Assembly: GCF_004027225.2 (NCBI RefSeq)
Contig: NC_044277.2
Coordinates: 88,920,283 to 88,984,282 of the forward strand
DNA from: Strigops habroptila
Taxonomy: Eukaryota > Chordata > Aves > Psittaciformes > Psittacidae
Length of the DNA: 64,000 bases
Direction of reading: 5' to 3'
Shown here: one piece after another, positions 24,531 through 37,269 of the stretch
Layout of the letters: each line of letters starts with the position of its first letter
Position numbering within the stretch: the first letter of the stretch is position 1
Notes under the pieces: generated by a model
Database searches by the model: none
What the model was told of the DNA's origin: nothing
Seen by the model: only the letters and a program-made list of their open reading frames with translations
Position numbers and translations under genes: made by a program

Positions 24531-26781
24531 TTAAAGTCCTTGAAGGTTTTCCTAGCTGTGTAGCAGGTTACACAGTGTCTAAAATGGTTTTAAAAGCATC
24601 TGAGCAGACAGTTTAAAATGCATCTAAGTGCCTTGGGCAATATCAGCCTTTGGTACTTTAGAAAATCTACATGTGCTCTCTGCCCCTGACACTCCACCAA
24701 GGAAATCCTGATTCCTGCAGGAATGTTGGCACCTGCCTCTGGTTTTCTTCCTTCTCCATTTTCCTAACTCCAGCTGGATGGAGGTCTCATGTTAAGACCA
24801 TGGCACAGGGGAAGAAATGGTCTTGCTGCCAGCTGGCCCAGTGAACATGTGAGAAGATGCTGAACTCAATGATCTATAGAGTGCACAGATGACAGCAAGA
24901 TGCTGCTGGCCTTATAGTCACCTGTGGTCGTGGCAGTTTGTGTTACTGAGGTGTGAGGTGGAGGAGTGTTGTTCACTTTTGGCTATAATTTACTGTAACA
25001 ATCAAATTAGGAAGGAGCAGTGTTTTGAAGCACTCTGGACAACTCTGTGCTTCCTAGGACAGCATTCACCAGTAACTGAGCTGGGACACATCTTCCCCTC
25101 ATGGCGTGTTTGCTCTGCATTTCTTTGCGAGACTCAGTTAATGGTCCCAGGTCAGTGTCTGCTCATCTCTCTGAATCCTCTTTTAATAAGCCACACTGTT
25201 GGGCTGCGGCAGCATTTTCCAAGTGATTTCTCAGCAGCATCAGGTGAATCTTTGTTACTTCCTGGATCTTTGCACACCTCTATTCAGGCCCCTCAGTTCC
25301 ATCTGAGCTATCCTCCTTCCGAAGGCACTGGTGTCCATGAAGAAGGCTGCTGTGACCATAGCCATCCCTACCTGTCCCTGATGATTCTCTGGTGAGGGGT
25401 GGCTCTGCTGCTCACTGTCTCTGGGTAAGTTTAACTGCAAGGTCTGTCCTGTACAGTGCCCCTCCTGGGGGACGTTTTGGCCACAAGCCCTTGCAAAGCT
25501 TCTCCAGTGCTCCTCTCCTCATTACAGCTTATGACTGTACCTGATGGGCTGAAGTCACTGCCTGCAGCCTTCAGTCTGTTTGAACAGAGAATCCCGGAGA
25601 CTGTTTGGAGCCAGGATGGGAGGAAAGCACAGCTTCTCGGAGGGACCTGCCAGCACCTGAGGTGACTTGTCTGCATGAGTTGGAAGGTAGGTGTCGGTAT
25701 TTCTGCCTCTGTAACGTGCTGGTCTGCCCAGTCAAAACATTTACAGGCATAATCTCAGATCATCTGATACTGACTTAGCATTACTTCACATTGGAGCAAA
25801 AGGACATGATGTTGGAAAAAATTTATATGCCTCAAATGTGCTGTCTCATGGCAGGAGATCCAGATCAACAGACTCACAGTTGGAAGAGAGAGAGCCACCA
25901 AGTATTTCACTTTAGCCAGAGCCATGCCACAAGCTTTAATTGCATAAGTATGCTGTTATACCAAATGCATGCATGGCTCTTAGAAACAAGAATGATTCAT
26001 CAGAAAGCCTAAGGTTAGGTTAAGTAGTTTAAAAAACAGGTTTCGCTAACCCAGTTCCTTTTGATGGATGTAAGCCTGGAGCTCATCACGACTCATCCAT
26101 GACACTTGGCAGAAACTATTTGGCAGATTTTGAATTTACAAATAAAGAAAACATCACTGCAAATAATGATGGCTCTGATATAACTCAGAGGCTAAAAAGA
26201 TTCCCCTGCTTCTTATATGCGGTTGTGTTGGTGGCCTTACATGGTAGCACGGTGTGCTGAACAGGCCTTTTTATAACTCTGAAGCGGTAATGACTGATAC
26301 ACTTGGGTGGTTAAAAAAAATTCCTGTAAGTAAAAAAAAAAAAAAAAGAATTATACATGAGGTAAATGTGAGGGTTTCCTGTCACAGGGTGCATACTCGA
26401 AGTTTTACAGCTATATGGTACATGCAGGGAGAGCAGTGAGGGAGCAGTTAAGAACTTATCTGTAAATTGAATTCAAGGACACTGAAATATATGCTACTGG
26501 CTGTTCATTGCCTGGCCAGTAATTATGCAATATGTCTGTTTAATCTTCAGGGTGCCGTGGAGCAGCTTCTGCCTGCACGTTGTTTGCTACTTATGCTGCT
26601 TCCACATCAACGATGACTATAAAACTATTAATATTGAAAGTAAAGACAGCAGCTGCATGCTATGCATCAGATGGATACATCTGTTCTCAAGAAGGAAGCA
26701 AGAGCAGCCAGCAAAACAGTTTGTGGTGTCTGATCTGACCTCTCTGCAATATTTCAAGTGAGACTCTTTTTCGGAGCAGCA

Positions 26782-27703
26782 ATGAATACACTCAGATATT
26801 GTTTCTTTGCTGTTCTGATTCTCAGTGTTTCACTTCCAATTGTTTTTTATGCTGGTAATTTGCACACACAAAAATCTCTTCGGAGGCTGAACGTCCCGGT
26901 GAATTCCACTTTAGCAGAAGCCTGCAAAGCACTTATTGAAGACAAGATGCCCTTTGTGAAGGAGAATGCTTTAGAAACTTCATCCAGAGAATCCAGTTGC
27001 ACGGAGTACATCACGCGGAACCGCTACATCACCCGCACCCTCTCTGCTGAAGAGGCCGCCTTCCCCATTGCCTACGTCATGACCCTGCACAAGGAGTTTG
27101 AGACCTTCGAGCGGCTCTTCAGGGCAGTGTACATGCCCCAGAACGTCTACTGCGTCCACGTGGACGCCAAGGCGCCGGCCCGCTTCCGTCGGGCGGTGCG
27201 GCGCCTGCTGGGCTGCTTCCCCAACGCCTTCCTCGCCTCCCGGGCGGAGCGGGTGGTCTACGGCGGCGTCTCCCGCCTGCGGGCTGACCTCCACTGCATG
27301 AGAGACCTGCTGGCCTCGGCCGTGCCCTGGCGCTACCTGCTCAACACCTGCGGCCAGGACTTCCCTCTGAAGACCAACCGGGAGATTGTCCGGCTGCTGA
27401 AGGGCCTCAGGGGCAAGAATGTCACCCCCGGGGTGCTGCCACCCCCCCACGTCACCTCACGCACCAGATACGTGCACAGGGAGCAATTATACTCTCTCTT
27501 CTCTTTCATGCTGGTGACATTTGTGCGCAAGGCTCCCCCTCCCCACAACCTGACCATCTACTTTGGCTCCGCATATGTGGCCGTCACCCGTCCCTTTGTG
27601 GAGTTTGTGCTGCAGGACCAGCGTGCCATCGATCTGCTGGTGTGGTCCGAGGACACCTACAGCCCTGATGAGCACTTCTGGGTGACGCTCAACAGGATCC
27701 CAG
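26782..27703 (+). CDS. GCNT2: GCNT2 alternative first exon 1 (I-branching enzyme, catalytic part)
   Basis: This exon encodes the first 307 residues of a GT14-family beta-1,6-N-acetylglucosaminyltransferase, which adds GlcNAc branches to poly-N-acetyllactosamine in the Golgi (i to I antigen). Residues 6-24 form a type II signal anchor after MNTLR. The stem has a sequon at N41 and cysteines C48 and C73. The core holds family blocks AFPIAYVMTLHKEFETFERL, YMPQNVYCVHVDAKAP, NTCGQDFPLKTNREIV and NLTIYFGSAYVA. SPDEHFW near residues 294-300 contains E297, the probable catalytic base by analogy with core-2 GCNT1. The exon ends at a CCCAG|GTGAGT donor in phase 1, matching the shared exon at 42974. The joined product is 401 residues; human GCNT2 has 402. 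The N-terminal stem is closest to human isoform B. It shares a near-identical tract with the exon at 38359-39427. Confidence 0.95.
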
Positions 27704-28098
27704 GTGAGTACTCCTTCTCTCCTGTTTTCTGTAGATAACACAGATGCATTGCCAGGTATGCACATGCATGCGCACACACACAAAGACATATATCCAAGGT
27801 TGATTTTGACAAAACCTAGATGAAAAATTTAATCAGATCATAATTGATAAAAAAGGCTGATCAGTCAAATAAGCTTATTTGCCCTTTTTGACCATTGAGG
27901 GAGAAATTACTGAGCAGTGCAGGACGTGCTTTACTGGTCTGTCCCCAAGAAGGAAGTCACTCAGAGGGTCTAAGTTCAAATTGAAATCCTCAGATATTTC
28001 AGCTGTTAAACATTTTACCTGTAAAACTGGAGATGAAGAAAAAAGAAGGAATAAAGATTAAAATATGTAAGCGTTGTAGGGAACGTGTTTTTTACAAG

Positions 28099-28670
28099 TG
28101 TCCTGGGTCCAGCTGTAGCAGTCATTTGTCTCCTTCTTAGCAGCTGGTGCAGTGCTGTGTTTTTGACTTTTAGCCTGAGAACAGTGCTGATAACACCAAT
28201 GTTTTTAGTTGTTGCTAAGTAATGTTTACTCCGATCAAGGACTTTCAGTCTCATGTTTTGCCAGTGAGGAGGCATACAGGAAGCCGGGAGGAAGCAGAGA
28301 CAGGAAACCCGACCCAAACTGGCCAAAGGGGTATTCCATACCGCAGCACATCATGCCCAGTGTATAAACTGGGGGGAGTTGCCTGGAAGGCCCAGATCAC
28401 TGCTTGGGTCGGGCTGGGTATTGGTCGGTGGGTGGTGAGCAATTGTATCCTCTCCCCTTGTTATTTCCCTTATCATTATTATCATTGGTGGTAGCAGTAG
28501 TGGTTTTGCATTATACCTTAGTTACTGGACTGTTCTTATCTCATCCCGTGGGAGTCACATTCTTCCGATTCTCTTCCCCATCCGTCCGGGAGCGGAGGGA
28601 CGGGGGGAGGAGGGGGAGTGAGCGAGCGGCTGCGTGGTTCTGAGTTACTGGCTGGGCTTAAACCACGACA
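28099..28670 (+). mobile_element. Solo LTR, avian ERVL-type
   Basis: It begins TGTCCTGGGTCC and ends AACCACGACA, with the TG...CA ends of an LTR. The internal order matches the widespread neoavian ERVL LTR as I remember it: GTTGTTGCTAAGTAATG, CCAAACTGGCCAAAGGG, GTATAAACTGGGGGGAG (TATA region), GGTGGTGAGCAATTG, and GTGAGCGAGCGGCTGCGTGG near the end. It is about 570 bp and essentially full length. The flanking 5-bp sequences ACAAG and AGAAG differ by one base and could be the target duplication. There is no internal proviral sequence, so it is a recombined solo LTR of moderate age. Confidence 0.85.
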
Positions 28671-29573
28671 AGAAGATGTTCATTTTCTAGGAGGAATTTT
28701 ATTTTTCACAAATAGAATTCAATTGCTCCCTATGTATTACTCCAGAGCCAGAAAATAACGTGAGTTCAGGCTAGAATCTGCTTCTAGTCTTTGTATGCTT
28801 TTCTGTGGGCACACACATACCATCTCTCACATAACGCCTGCAGAAAAACCCCATGTACTCATAACTACTGCCTAAACCTCACTTTGCAAGGTCAAGGATT
28901 TATTCAGTAAAATAGAGCCAGTATTTTCATCTTCACCTTAGGTATTTGCAATTAGTTTTGCTTTGTTCATATGACTGGGAAAGGGTCAGAAGATGCATAG
29001 GACTTCTCCCCCATGCACATTGATGCTTTTAGAAACATCTGGTAGGACTTCATTGTGCCCAATGCCCTAGAGCTTCACAGCAGCTCGAAGCAGGGCTGTG
29101 AGGAATGGAAACAGGATAAATTTCTTCTTCTGCCATTTTTTTTCTTCTTTCTTTCCACCCCTTCCCTACTGAACTTGTGGAAAACAAAAACAAGGAGCAG
29201 TAACAGTGGGGCAGAGCATGGCTACTTTAACCTAAGCAGTAGACTGTGGGTCCATTTTGCAAGGCCAAATTATCACTTAACTCTATGAGAATAGTGCTTG
29301 CTCTTCTCATAACTATATTTTACAACTGGCATGCATGAGATGCACAAATGATTACTGATTGAGATATTTATGGTACAATCATCACCAGATGCTATTTGTA
29401 GTTAGCTGACTTTTCAAAGAAGCTGGTTGCTGTGATCTTATCATAGTCCATTGCCTCAGGAGCAATAAACCTGGGACCAGATATGTTCTCCACAAACAGA
29501 AAGATTTAGGTAGTTGCCATTTGTTGTACTGCACTGTGTAGCTTACATAGGCTGTGCATTTCATTGTATATTT

Positions 29574-29670
29574 AGAATCATAGAATCATAGAATAGTCGG
29601 GGTTGGAAAAGACCTTAAGATCATCTAGTTCCAACCCCCTGCCATGGGCAGGGACACATCACACTAAACC
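29574..29670 (-). mobile_element. CR1 LINE 3' end fragment
   Basis: AGAATCATAGAATCATAGAATAG, then GGTTGGAAAAGACCTTAAGATCATCTAGTTCCAACCCCCTGCCATGGGCAGGGACAC. This is the reverse complement of the CR1 3' terminus with its ATTCTATG tail repeats, so the element points to the minus strand. It is a short, 5'-truncated copy, as is usual for CR1. Confidence 0.95.
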
Positions 29671-30479
29671 ATTTCCATGATCACCACTGTATGCTTTCCA
29701 GTGTTGCATACTGGAATAACAATTTTTGTGCTTTTTCTCTTTGCATTCAGAAGATGTAACATTTCCACAGCAGATATGTTTCCTTCCTCTTCCTTGTTTT
29801 CTATGCCATCACATTAGTGTGTCTGGCCAAAAGTGGCCATGCAGCTCTCATAGATGTACTCAGGGGCTGCTATTTCCAGGATTTTGAATCCAAACTTGTA
29901 AGCATAGCACAGAGTGTCACTCACCTGAATGTATCCAAGTCAGATCCAGACTCTGGGGTGAGAAGTCATCCCTCTCAGTGCATAGGGTGTTAGCCTGGGA
30001 CTCAGTTCCTGGCTGTAACAAAACCTCTTGTCCAAGTTTGACCAGGCCACTTCCTCTCAGCTTTTCAGGCATATCAAAGGGAGATAATGGTGTGAGGCAG
30101 TGGTCCAGCTGTTAGAACTAATAGTTGGAGGCCTCCAGGCAAGCAAAGAGATCGTTTAAGGACCAGTTTGGATGGACAGCATATCATGAAAAAACTAAAC
30201 CAGACAGATTTGTCATTTCAGACACTCACAATATTCTCAGTTCAGATAAAAGATTAAAAAAGACTGTTTGATTCCCAAATCTTAAAATAGCATGCTTATT
30301 ACCCAGAGACATGCAATGAAGACCAAGATATATTTTTTTTTTCAGCCTCCTAAAGCTAAAGACTTTCAATTCCCATTCAGTTGGTTTTCAAATACAAGTC
30401 TTAACTTATCTTTGGTATTTCTCTCAGGCCACTTATCTCCCACATAAATTCTGTGTGACAGAAAATTCTTGAAAGTCAC

Positions 30480-30660
30480 TTTTCAGATAAGGAAGAGAAG
30501 CATGGGGAAAATAAGGGAAAGTATTTGCAAAGTATGTAGGCCTGAAGTGACTGGCCCTAAATTACTTTCCCCAGGTCTCACAAGAAGCACACACCACCAC
30601 AGTGCAGGTTAGTGGCCACGTCCCAGGCCAGCAGCATAACCACTGGGCCACCTTTCCCCT
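30480..30660 (+). repeat. MIR-like SINE relic
   Basis: The order TTTTCAGATAAGGAAGAGAAG ... CCCCAGGTCTCACAAGAAG ... AACCACTGGGCCACCTTT follows the MIR consensus, including the CACTGGGCCACC box. Confidence 0.6.
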
Positions 30661-30954
30661 CTCTGCTCACGTAGAGCAGAAAGTAGACTCTGGTTGCTGT
30701 GGGAGAGGTGTGTATCCAGAGTTCACGTTATCGAGTTCTTCAGAGTAGTTTTTACTGGATCCTCTTCCAAGCCAAACTCCTGTCCCACTTTCACGTGACG
30801 AAGTCACAGCGTATGCTTGACTTGGGATACAGGCAGTCCCAAGTGATAATCCCTCAGGGTACACACCAATATGTACATTGACATACACATATGCTGATCC
30901 ATTAGTAACTTAAGCATTGTTCATTGGGAAAATAAACGTCAGAAGAAGTAACAG

Positions 30955-31140
30955 CAGCACTTCTCATTCAGAGATGCCAACATGCTCTTAGAAGGGAGAT
31001 CGGTCCTATTATTTCCCATTCGCAAAAGCAGGCAGAAAAGGATGAAATTACATTCCTAGTGTCTTAAACCAGACCGTAGGCAAAGCCAGAACTGGAGCAC
31101 TGACACCTAATTCCCACTCTAATGCACTGGATTAAACTGT
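30955..31140 (+). repeat. MIR-like SINE relic
   Basis: CCTATTATTTCCCATTCGC ... GCCAGAACTGGAGCAC ... TTCCCACTCTAATGCACTGG resembles the 3' half of MIR. Confidence 0.5.
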
Positions 31141-34100
31141 TGTATTTTCAGAATTGGCTCACTTGCAGAATAACAGAGTGTGGTTGCACCGTCACCTTTG
31201 CATCAGTCCCATTTCTTTACTAAGGGTGTGGGTGCACAAGACAGCTGAACACTAAAAGCTCATTGTTCCCAAAATAGGAAATTTTCTCCTTATCCCTTCC
31301 TACTTCTTTCTGCCCACCAGCCCTGTGCTAGGAGCTTTGCCAGTTTAACTCACTTGGTCTGAAGAAAAACAATCTACTTCTTTCCTCAATCTGTGAATTT
31401 AATTGGCTTGGTGAAGAATTTGGCCAGCGCTGAAGTAAAGCATGAATTAAAGCTGGGAGTGAACATGCAGATGTGAGCAAAAGGGAGAGGAAAATGGGAA
31501 GGAGAGGAGGAACAGCAGCCAGATCTTCCCCTTTCAGTGCCGGTGAGCCATGAGCCTGGCTCAACTCACTTTCTACAATGCCATCTGCATACAGGCATTT
31601 TTTAACACCTGATCTTGGAAGGGTAGGGCAGAAATATTTAAAGGCATTGTGTGTGCTTTATCGCTGTCAACAGTTTCTGTACAATTTCCATCCTAGTGCA
31701 GACGAGATGTATTTGGGAAATGCAACACTGCTAGTTGAACATATTTTTGCTATTGCGTTTAAGATAAATTTCTAGGAAACGATGATATGGAGATAGATAC
31801 AAATTTTATGGTCTCATGGGTTATATCGCTCTTACAAACTTTGTCTGTTTAAAACTCACATGCTCAGGTCTTTGAGCTAAAGCTTTTACCTATAGGAAGT
31901 TTTTGCACATTGATTCCAATGAAACAAGTCCTATCTTTGCTTTAATCTTCAAGATTATATCATGCGCACCCTCCAACTGACAAGTAAGCTATAGGGAAAT
32001 ATTCAAGAGTGCATCCTCACAGCCAAAACAAATATGTTAAAAAGGCTAGCCCATAGCCTGGTGAACAAATGTCATCTGTGTGCCACAGGTAGCTTACTGC
32101 AATATCCTGTAAAAATGGCATCAGTTTTCTACTTCAACCTTTCTGTTAGGTGCTGCTGGCACCAGGTTCTGTATTAATACCAGCCTGGAAAGCATGAAAG
32201 AGTTTATCTGTAATCAGTCCTTGCCCTGGATCACTGCACAGTGCTATAAGTGACTGTGCTGGCAGGGCTGAAGGGCCTTGGTGGTTATGGGAATGAACAG
32301 CCAAGGTGTTCAGGGACAGGAAATAAATCACCAGAGGTCAGCAGTATGTATTTAGGTAAGAGGCTCATCTCCCAGAGTACTTAAACCACCATCCTCATCC
32401 CTTCTCTCAAAACTGTGACTGAATGCACTTGTGCACATGCAAAGGAAGTCTCTTTCCTAGTCTCCTGCACCTGTTCTCCAAGTTTCTTGTTCAGGTTGCA
32501 TTTTAGGGAATTTCTCCCAAATTCAGGCATGCCAAGAACATCCTTTTATCCAAACCCTTTTCAGAGTCCCTCTTGACAGCTTCTTGGCAAGTTGGCCTCT
32601 GTCCTTTCTGCCCTGTTACAAAGAGACAAGAATTGTTACTGCAGCCTGGGAAACATACCCAAGGCACTGTCTCTTACCTGCTTTACCAGGGTATGTGCAA
32701 TAGCTGCTGCTGTTGTGGTGGGGACAGATGTGTTTTAATAGTTGTCATCTTTAGCTTCAGAACTTAACCAACATTGATGGAGATGCCATACCACTGAAGA
32801 AGCAAGTGAAGTCTTAGCTATTTAGTCATGAAAAGATGCTGGCAGAGCATCCTCTTCTCCATAGGGCCTCTGATCAGAGCCAGCCCTGAAGCGCGTTTCA
32901 CTATTTACAGGCAGATATGAAGGTCCTCTCCATTCACAGGGGCAGGAGATGCTACATTTGGGGCTACAGCTATGGCTGGATTTAGAAGTGAATGGCAGTC
33001 AAGACTCAAGAATCTCAGTGAAGAAGTAGAGAAGTTTGGGAACAACTCTTCCGGAAGCACACTGGATGGGCACAGTGGAGTGTTGCATTGTAATATCCAA
33101 GCTGGCCAAATACTACAAGCAGTCTAGGCATAACAAGAAACACAGCCATAACCAGCAGAAATAGGGTTTTGCACGTGCACTCTGATGCTTTTGGTGATGG
33201 ATTATTCCCAGCAGGGTGCTGCTCCCCCAGGGTTCAGTGTGCGGCTCCACAGAAATTGCATCAGCACAACTAGAGTACTGTACAGAACCATGAACAAGAG
33301 GAGCAAGAACTTCAGGAATATGGCTCATGGGGCATTGTCACTGACAGAAATGCTGAGGAATCACTGCCACACAACTAGCTGGTGTGCCTCCAAAAGGCAC
33401 TGTGTTGCTGCACAGACAGAGCATGGAATTCTGGAGGCAGGCTTTGCACAGGCACGTTTGATTTGCTGATTGTGGTTACACAATTAATGTTTTAGTTGGG
33501 AGCAGAAGTGTGCTTCTGAAGTCCTTTCCATCCAACTGTTCCCTCCTATGGAACACTAGGTTTATTCAGGTAATGATCTTAGTGCGCAAGGGCTGGATTC
33601 CTTCTCTGGTGGAACCAAACCAGAAGATGTACATTAGCGTGCATCTAGTGCACTACAGCAGCTAAGGGGAACACAGGAATCCCAACAAACAGCCTCACCA
33701 CTGCCAAGCATGGTACTGGTTCTAAAGTGCACACCAGCAAGTATGTGACAGTAGAAGACTCCAAAATGTCAAGGACTCATGTTGTGTAAGTAGCTAGGTG
33801 ATGCCTGCCTCCATATTCTTTCCTTGCTCTCCATCTCTTACCAGTTCCCCCATGCTGAACTTCACCTGTTTTTCTATGCTCCACTTCTCTATTGCTTTCC
33901 TTCCTTGATGGTAAGCAAAAAAGATTGCAGATCCTGGCACTCATCCAAGATCTTTGTTCCTGGATATCACAAAGCGGCCTTGCATGAGAACATTCACGTC
34001 CAGCCACACTGCTTTTTCCACCTCACCCCAAGTCCAGCATCAATAACTTCATCCCACTACCCGTGTCTCCAACCCATACAGCAGGGAAGTGTGGGGATAC

Positions 34101-37100
34101 ATTAAGATGAGGCATCAGACTCTGTTTCGCAGAGATGCAATGAGTATTGCTAGTCCCAATATAGGAGCTGTTAAATCATTAGCGATCCCCTCAGGATACG
34201 AGCTGCAAGAGAAAGCCTGCGTGTAGCAACTGGCTGTTACAAAAATCACTCACTCATTCCCTGCCATGTAGGAGTGCTCAGTTATATTCTGGCAACTGAG
34301 CAAGGCTGCAAACACATCCTGGTGTGCTAGAGCAGCCTTTCTAAGCTTCCATGAAAAGACCCTAACATGTGGGTCCTTTCTCTCCCGCAAAATGCCGGTG
34401 ATGTAGCAATGGTGCCACGGTCAGCAATTCTTTGCTTCCTGTCGCTGCAGAGCACAACAGCAACTTGTTTGGGGTGGTTTGCCCTTACATGGAGTGCAAG
34501 GTGGTTAGCAGCTATGCAGCCATTAGCCACATTGACACCTCTCTTCCCTGCTTTCATTCTGGCTGGCACAAAATTCATCCAGTTACCCATGGAGAGGATG
34601 GTCCCACCTCTGGCACATGCCTTGGTTATGCACATCCCTCTCATGCACAGACATCATGAGTGGTGCTTGGCAGTCATTTGCTGTAAGGGAAGCTGGGGAT
34701 TTGCAAAGTGCCAGAACAGAACCACTTCTATTCCTGGTTTCTGCAAGAAGCCTGCAGAATGGTGACCAGCTGCGGGTCATCTGTCCCAGAGGAAGGGAAG
34801 GGGAAAGGAGCACCATGTCGCTTTTGCTCTTGTGTCAGCCCAAAAGGGACATTGGGTACACAGCATGCCACTGCTGCCTGCTGCAAAACTAGACAAAATT
34901 TTGCATCAGCCATGCAAGCCCACAAACCCAGACCACTCTCTGGTCTGAATGGGCAGACCACAAGGCCTCCAGAAGCTTCGTGTCAAGCACAGGTATCTGG
35001 GAACATCAGCAACCTCAACCCCGTATCTTTGAGTGAGTTTTTTTCTCTTGTTCCAGCTAACATGACAGAAACTGGAAATCCATGGAAGATGATGTTGCAT
35101 TCTGGCTTGTACTTAGTTTTCCAAGGATTCACCCAGCTGTGCACTAACCACAATTTTAAGCGTTTTTGATACAGTTACATATCGTGTCTGTCTAAGTGCA
35201 AAGGACCAGACTCACCTCAGCTCTCTCCAAGCAGGATGAAGGTTGTGAATGTGTTCACTTATTTTGTCAGTGATGGGTAGTTTTGTTTTTAAGTTGAGTG
35301 TTAAACCACCCCCAAACTTTGAAAGTCTATCTGCACCACCCTGATAGCAATTCCTCATTTGGGAGCTGAGTGATAGACAGAAAAATAAGGAAGAGATTTG
35401 GCATACAGTATGTCTCAGGTAATGGCAGGCATGTGGCAGGTAATGCTGTGAGTCAAGCTAGTATTCTCTCAAGAAAGACGGGAGTTGTCCTTGTTAAAAT
35501 TTCACTGCAGTTCATCTGAAGCAGTAGCTTTACATCCAAACAAGAGCTGGTGGCTCTCAAGGAACATCTCATTCGCATGCCTTGGATGTAGGTGTGAGAT
35601 ACAAGAATAATACCAGAAAATTCTGAGCAGCGCTGCTAGCACATTAATCAATCATGTTAGCCAATTCCTTATTTTAAAGTTTTTATAAAGCCATTTGCTT
35701 GTACAGACCTGTGTGTTTTCCAGACAATTTAGCTTGCACCGAGCTTCTCTCTACAGCAACTTAATAATTCAAAACTGCGTTGGTACCTCTCCACCCCACT
35801 GTTGTTTGTAGACAGCCTCTTGGACAGCCTTCTCCACAATGCAAGCATCATACTAACATGCACTACAGCAATTCTGTTCTGCCTATTAAAATTGTTCCTT
35901 TTCCTTAGCTTAGTGCCCACCCTTCAAAAGACAGACAGACAGTGACGCAGAAGCTTTTTGATGATTCCAGACAATGATGCTAGTTGAATAAGCCGTGTTC
36001 TAGAAAAGAAGTATTTTGTACCTATGTCTGCAGTGTTACTCATCTAACTAATCCTTATTGTCTTGATCATATTTTCCATTATTTTAATGAGTCTTCCTTA
36101 TTGAGCAAGAACTTCTCACAGGAATAAGGCATTAAAAAAAAGGGATTTTCCTGTGACTGTTACTGAGTCTCATGCCTGCACAGCTGTTGTAATCTCATGA
36201 TCAAAACCTTTCTCTTTTGAAAAACCTGCTTAAGGAGAGGTGTTGCAACACCACCGCAGCAATCACAAAGCCACCATCTTCATGGCAGAATTTCCTGAAA
36301 AATTACTTTTGTCCTCTATCCACCATTCCGATAACTCATAGTTCATCTGAGAAGATATAACTTAAAGTAGGGCTTGGTCTCTGTGCAATCTGCAGTCATT
36401 GGAATTTAAGTACTGCTTTCAGTAGGAGCAATACTTTGCTTCACAACCAGTTGTTTGCTTCTCACTAAAACATCACTTAGTGATGATGGGATAAGGAAGG
36501 CGATGTCTTCAAGAAATCTTTCTGAAAAGCCATAGCTAATAAATGAGCTTGTGTTCCTTTGCTTGATTCTCCTTTATCTTTAAAATTATCAGGCATTGGA
36601 CTAACAGGCTTCAAACAGCACAACTCCTTGAAGAACAGAATCAGATGACAGTAATTTAAGAAAGAATTTCTTTCTTTCTAAATTCTGGCATCAGGTGATG
36701 TCTGTCACAGTTCATGCATGTAACAAACTAAATGTCAGTCCAGTTGCAGTAACAGAGACTTCTCTTGATGTTCCCAGATGCTGAGTTGACAACAGCCCTT
36801 GTTTTTGCTAGGGGGGGGAACTCCAGTCAGGCCACCCGAACCTGTCCCCTCCTTTCACCTATGAGCAAATTCATCTGACCACACCTAAAGCTACGTTGCA
36901 CTTGTTGAGAGACAAACCCTGCTGCCAGCACCCTGCCTGGGCAGCCGGGGTGGAAGTTGCCAGAACCACGCCTGAATGGGTGCTGGGGTGGGCGCTGGCG
37001 TTTCCTGCACAGCAGCTCTCCCATCGCTGTCCTTGGCACCCAGTGTGTCCCCACAGGTCCAGCTCACTCCTGCTCCGGGAAGGAGGTGTTTCCTGATCAG

Positions 37101-37191
37101 CCCTGTAGATTTCAGCAGCTCTGATGCAGGACTGCAACCCTGCCAAAGACACTAGTTTATGGATCACTAACACCTCAGAAAAACCTTCTTC

Positions 37192-37269
37192 AAAACACAT
37201 CATCAAATGAAGGTACTAGACCTGAGATTCAAAACGCATCATCAAATGAAGGTACTAGAATTGAGATTC
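37192..37269. repeat. Two-copy 39-bp tandem duplication
   Basis: The 39-bp unit at 37192-37230 is repeated at 37231-37269 with three or four differences, including ACACATC/ACGCATC and GACCTGAG/GAATTGAG. Confidence 0.9.

Larger units (their letters stand above)
18531..26500. other. Intergenic sequence upstream of GCNT2
   Basis: No gene recognised. It contains poly-T/G low-complexity sequence (23776-23846) and two TA-rich microsatellites. Open frames near 19.3-20.0 kb and 24.9-25.4 kb have no recognisable product and look incidental. Confidence 0.55.

Noticed and set aside
24889-25395. 168-codon plus-strand open frame upstream of GCNT2
   Set aside because: The translation has no GCNT2 first-exon motifs (no YMPQN, NTCGQDFP or SPDEHFW) and no other recognised domain.
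26980-27450. Antisense open frames across both GCNT2 first exons
   Set aside because: Shadows of the GC-rich coding strand, repeated identically in both copies because the sense sequence is duplicated.
33000-35170. Stretch with many mid-sized open frames, possibly a second decayed DNA transposon
   Set aside because: A few short peptide resemblances to Harbinger proteins were noticed but did not keep the right order or spacing, so no call was made.
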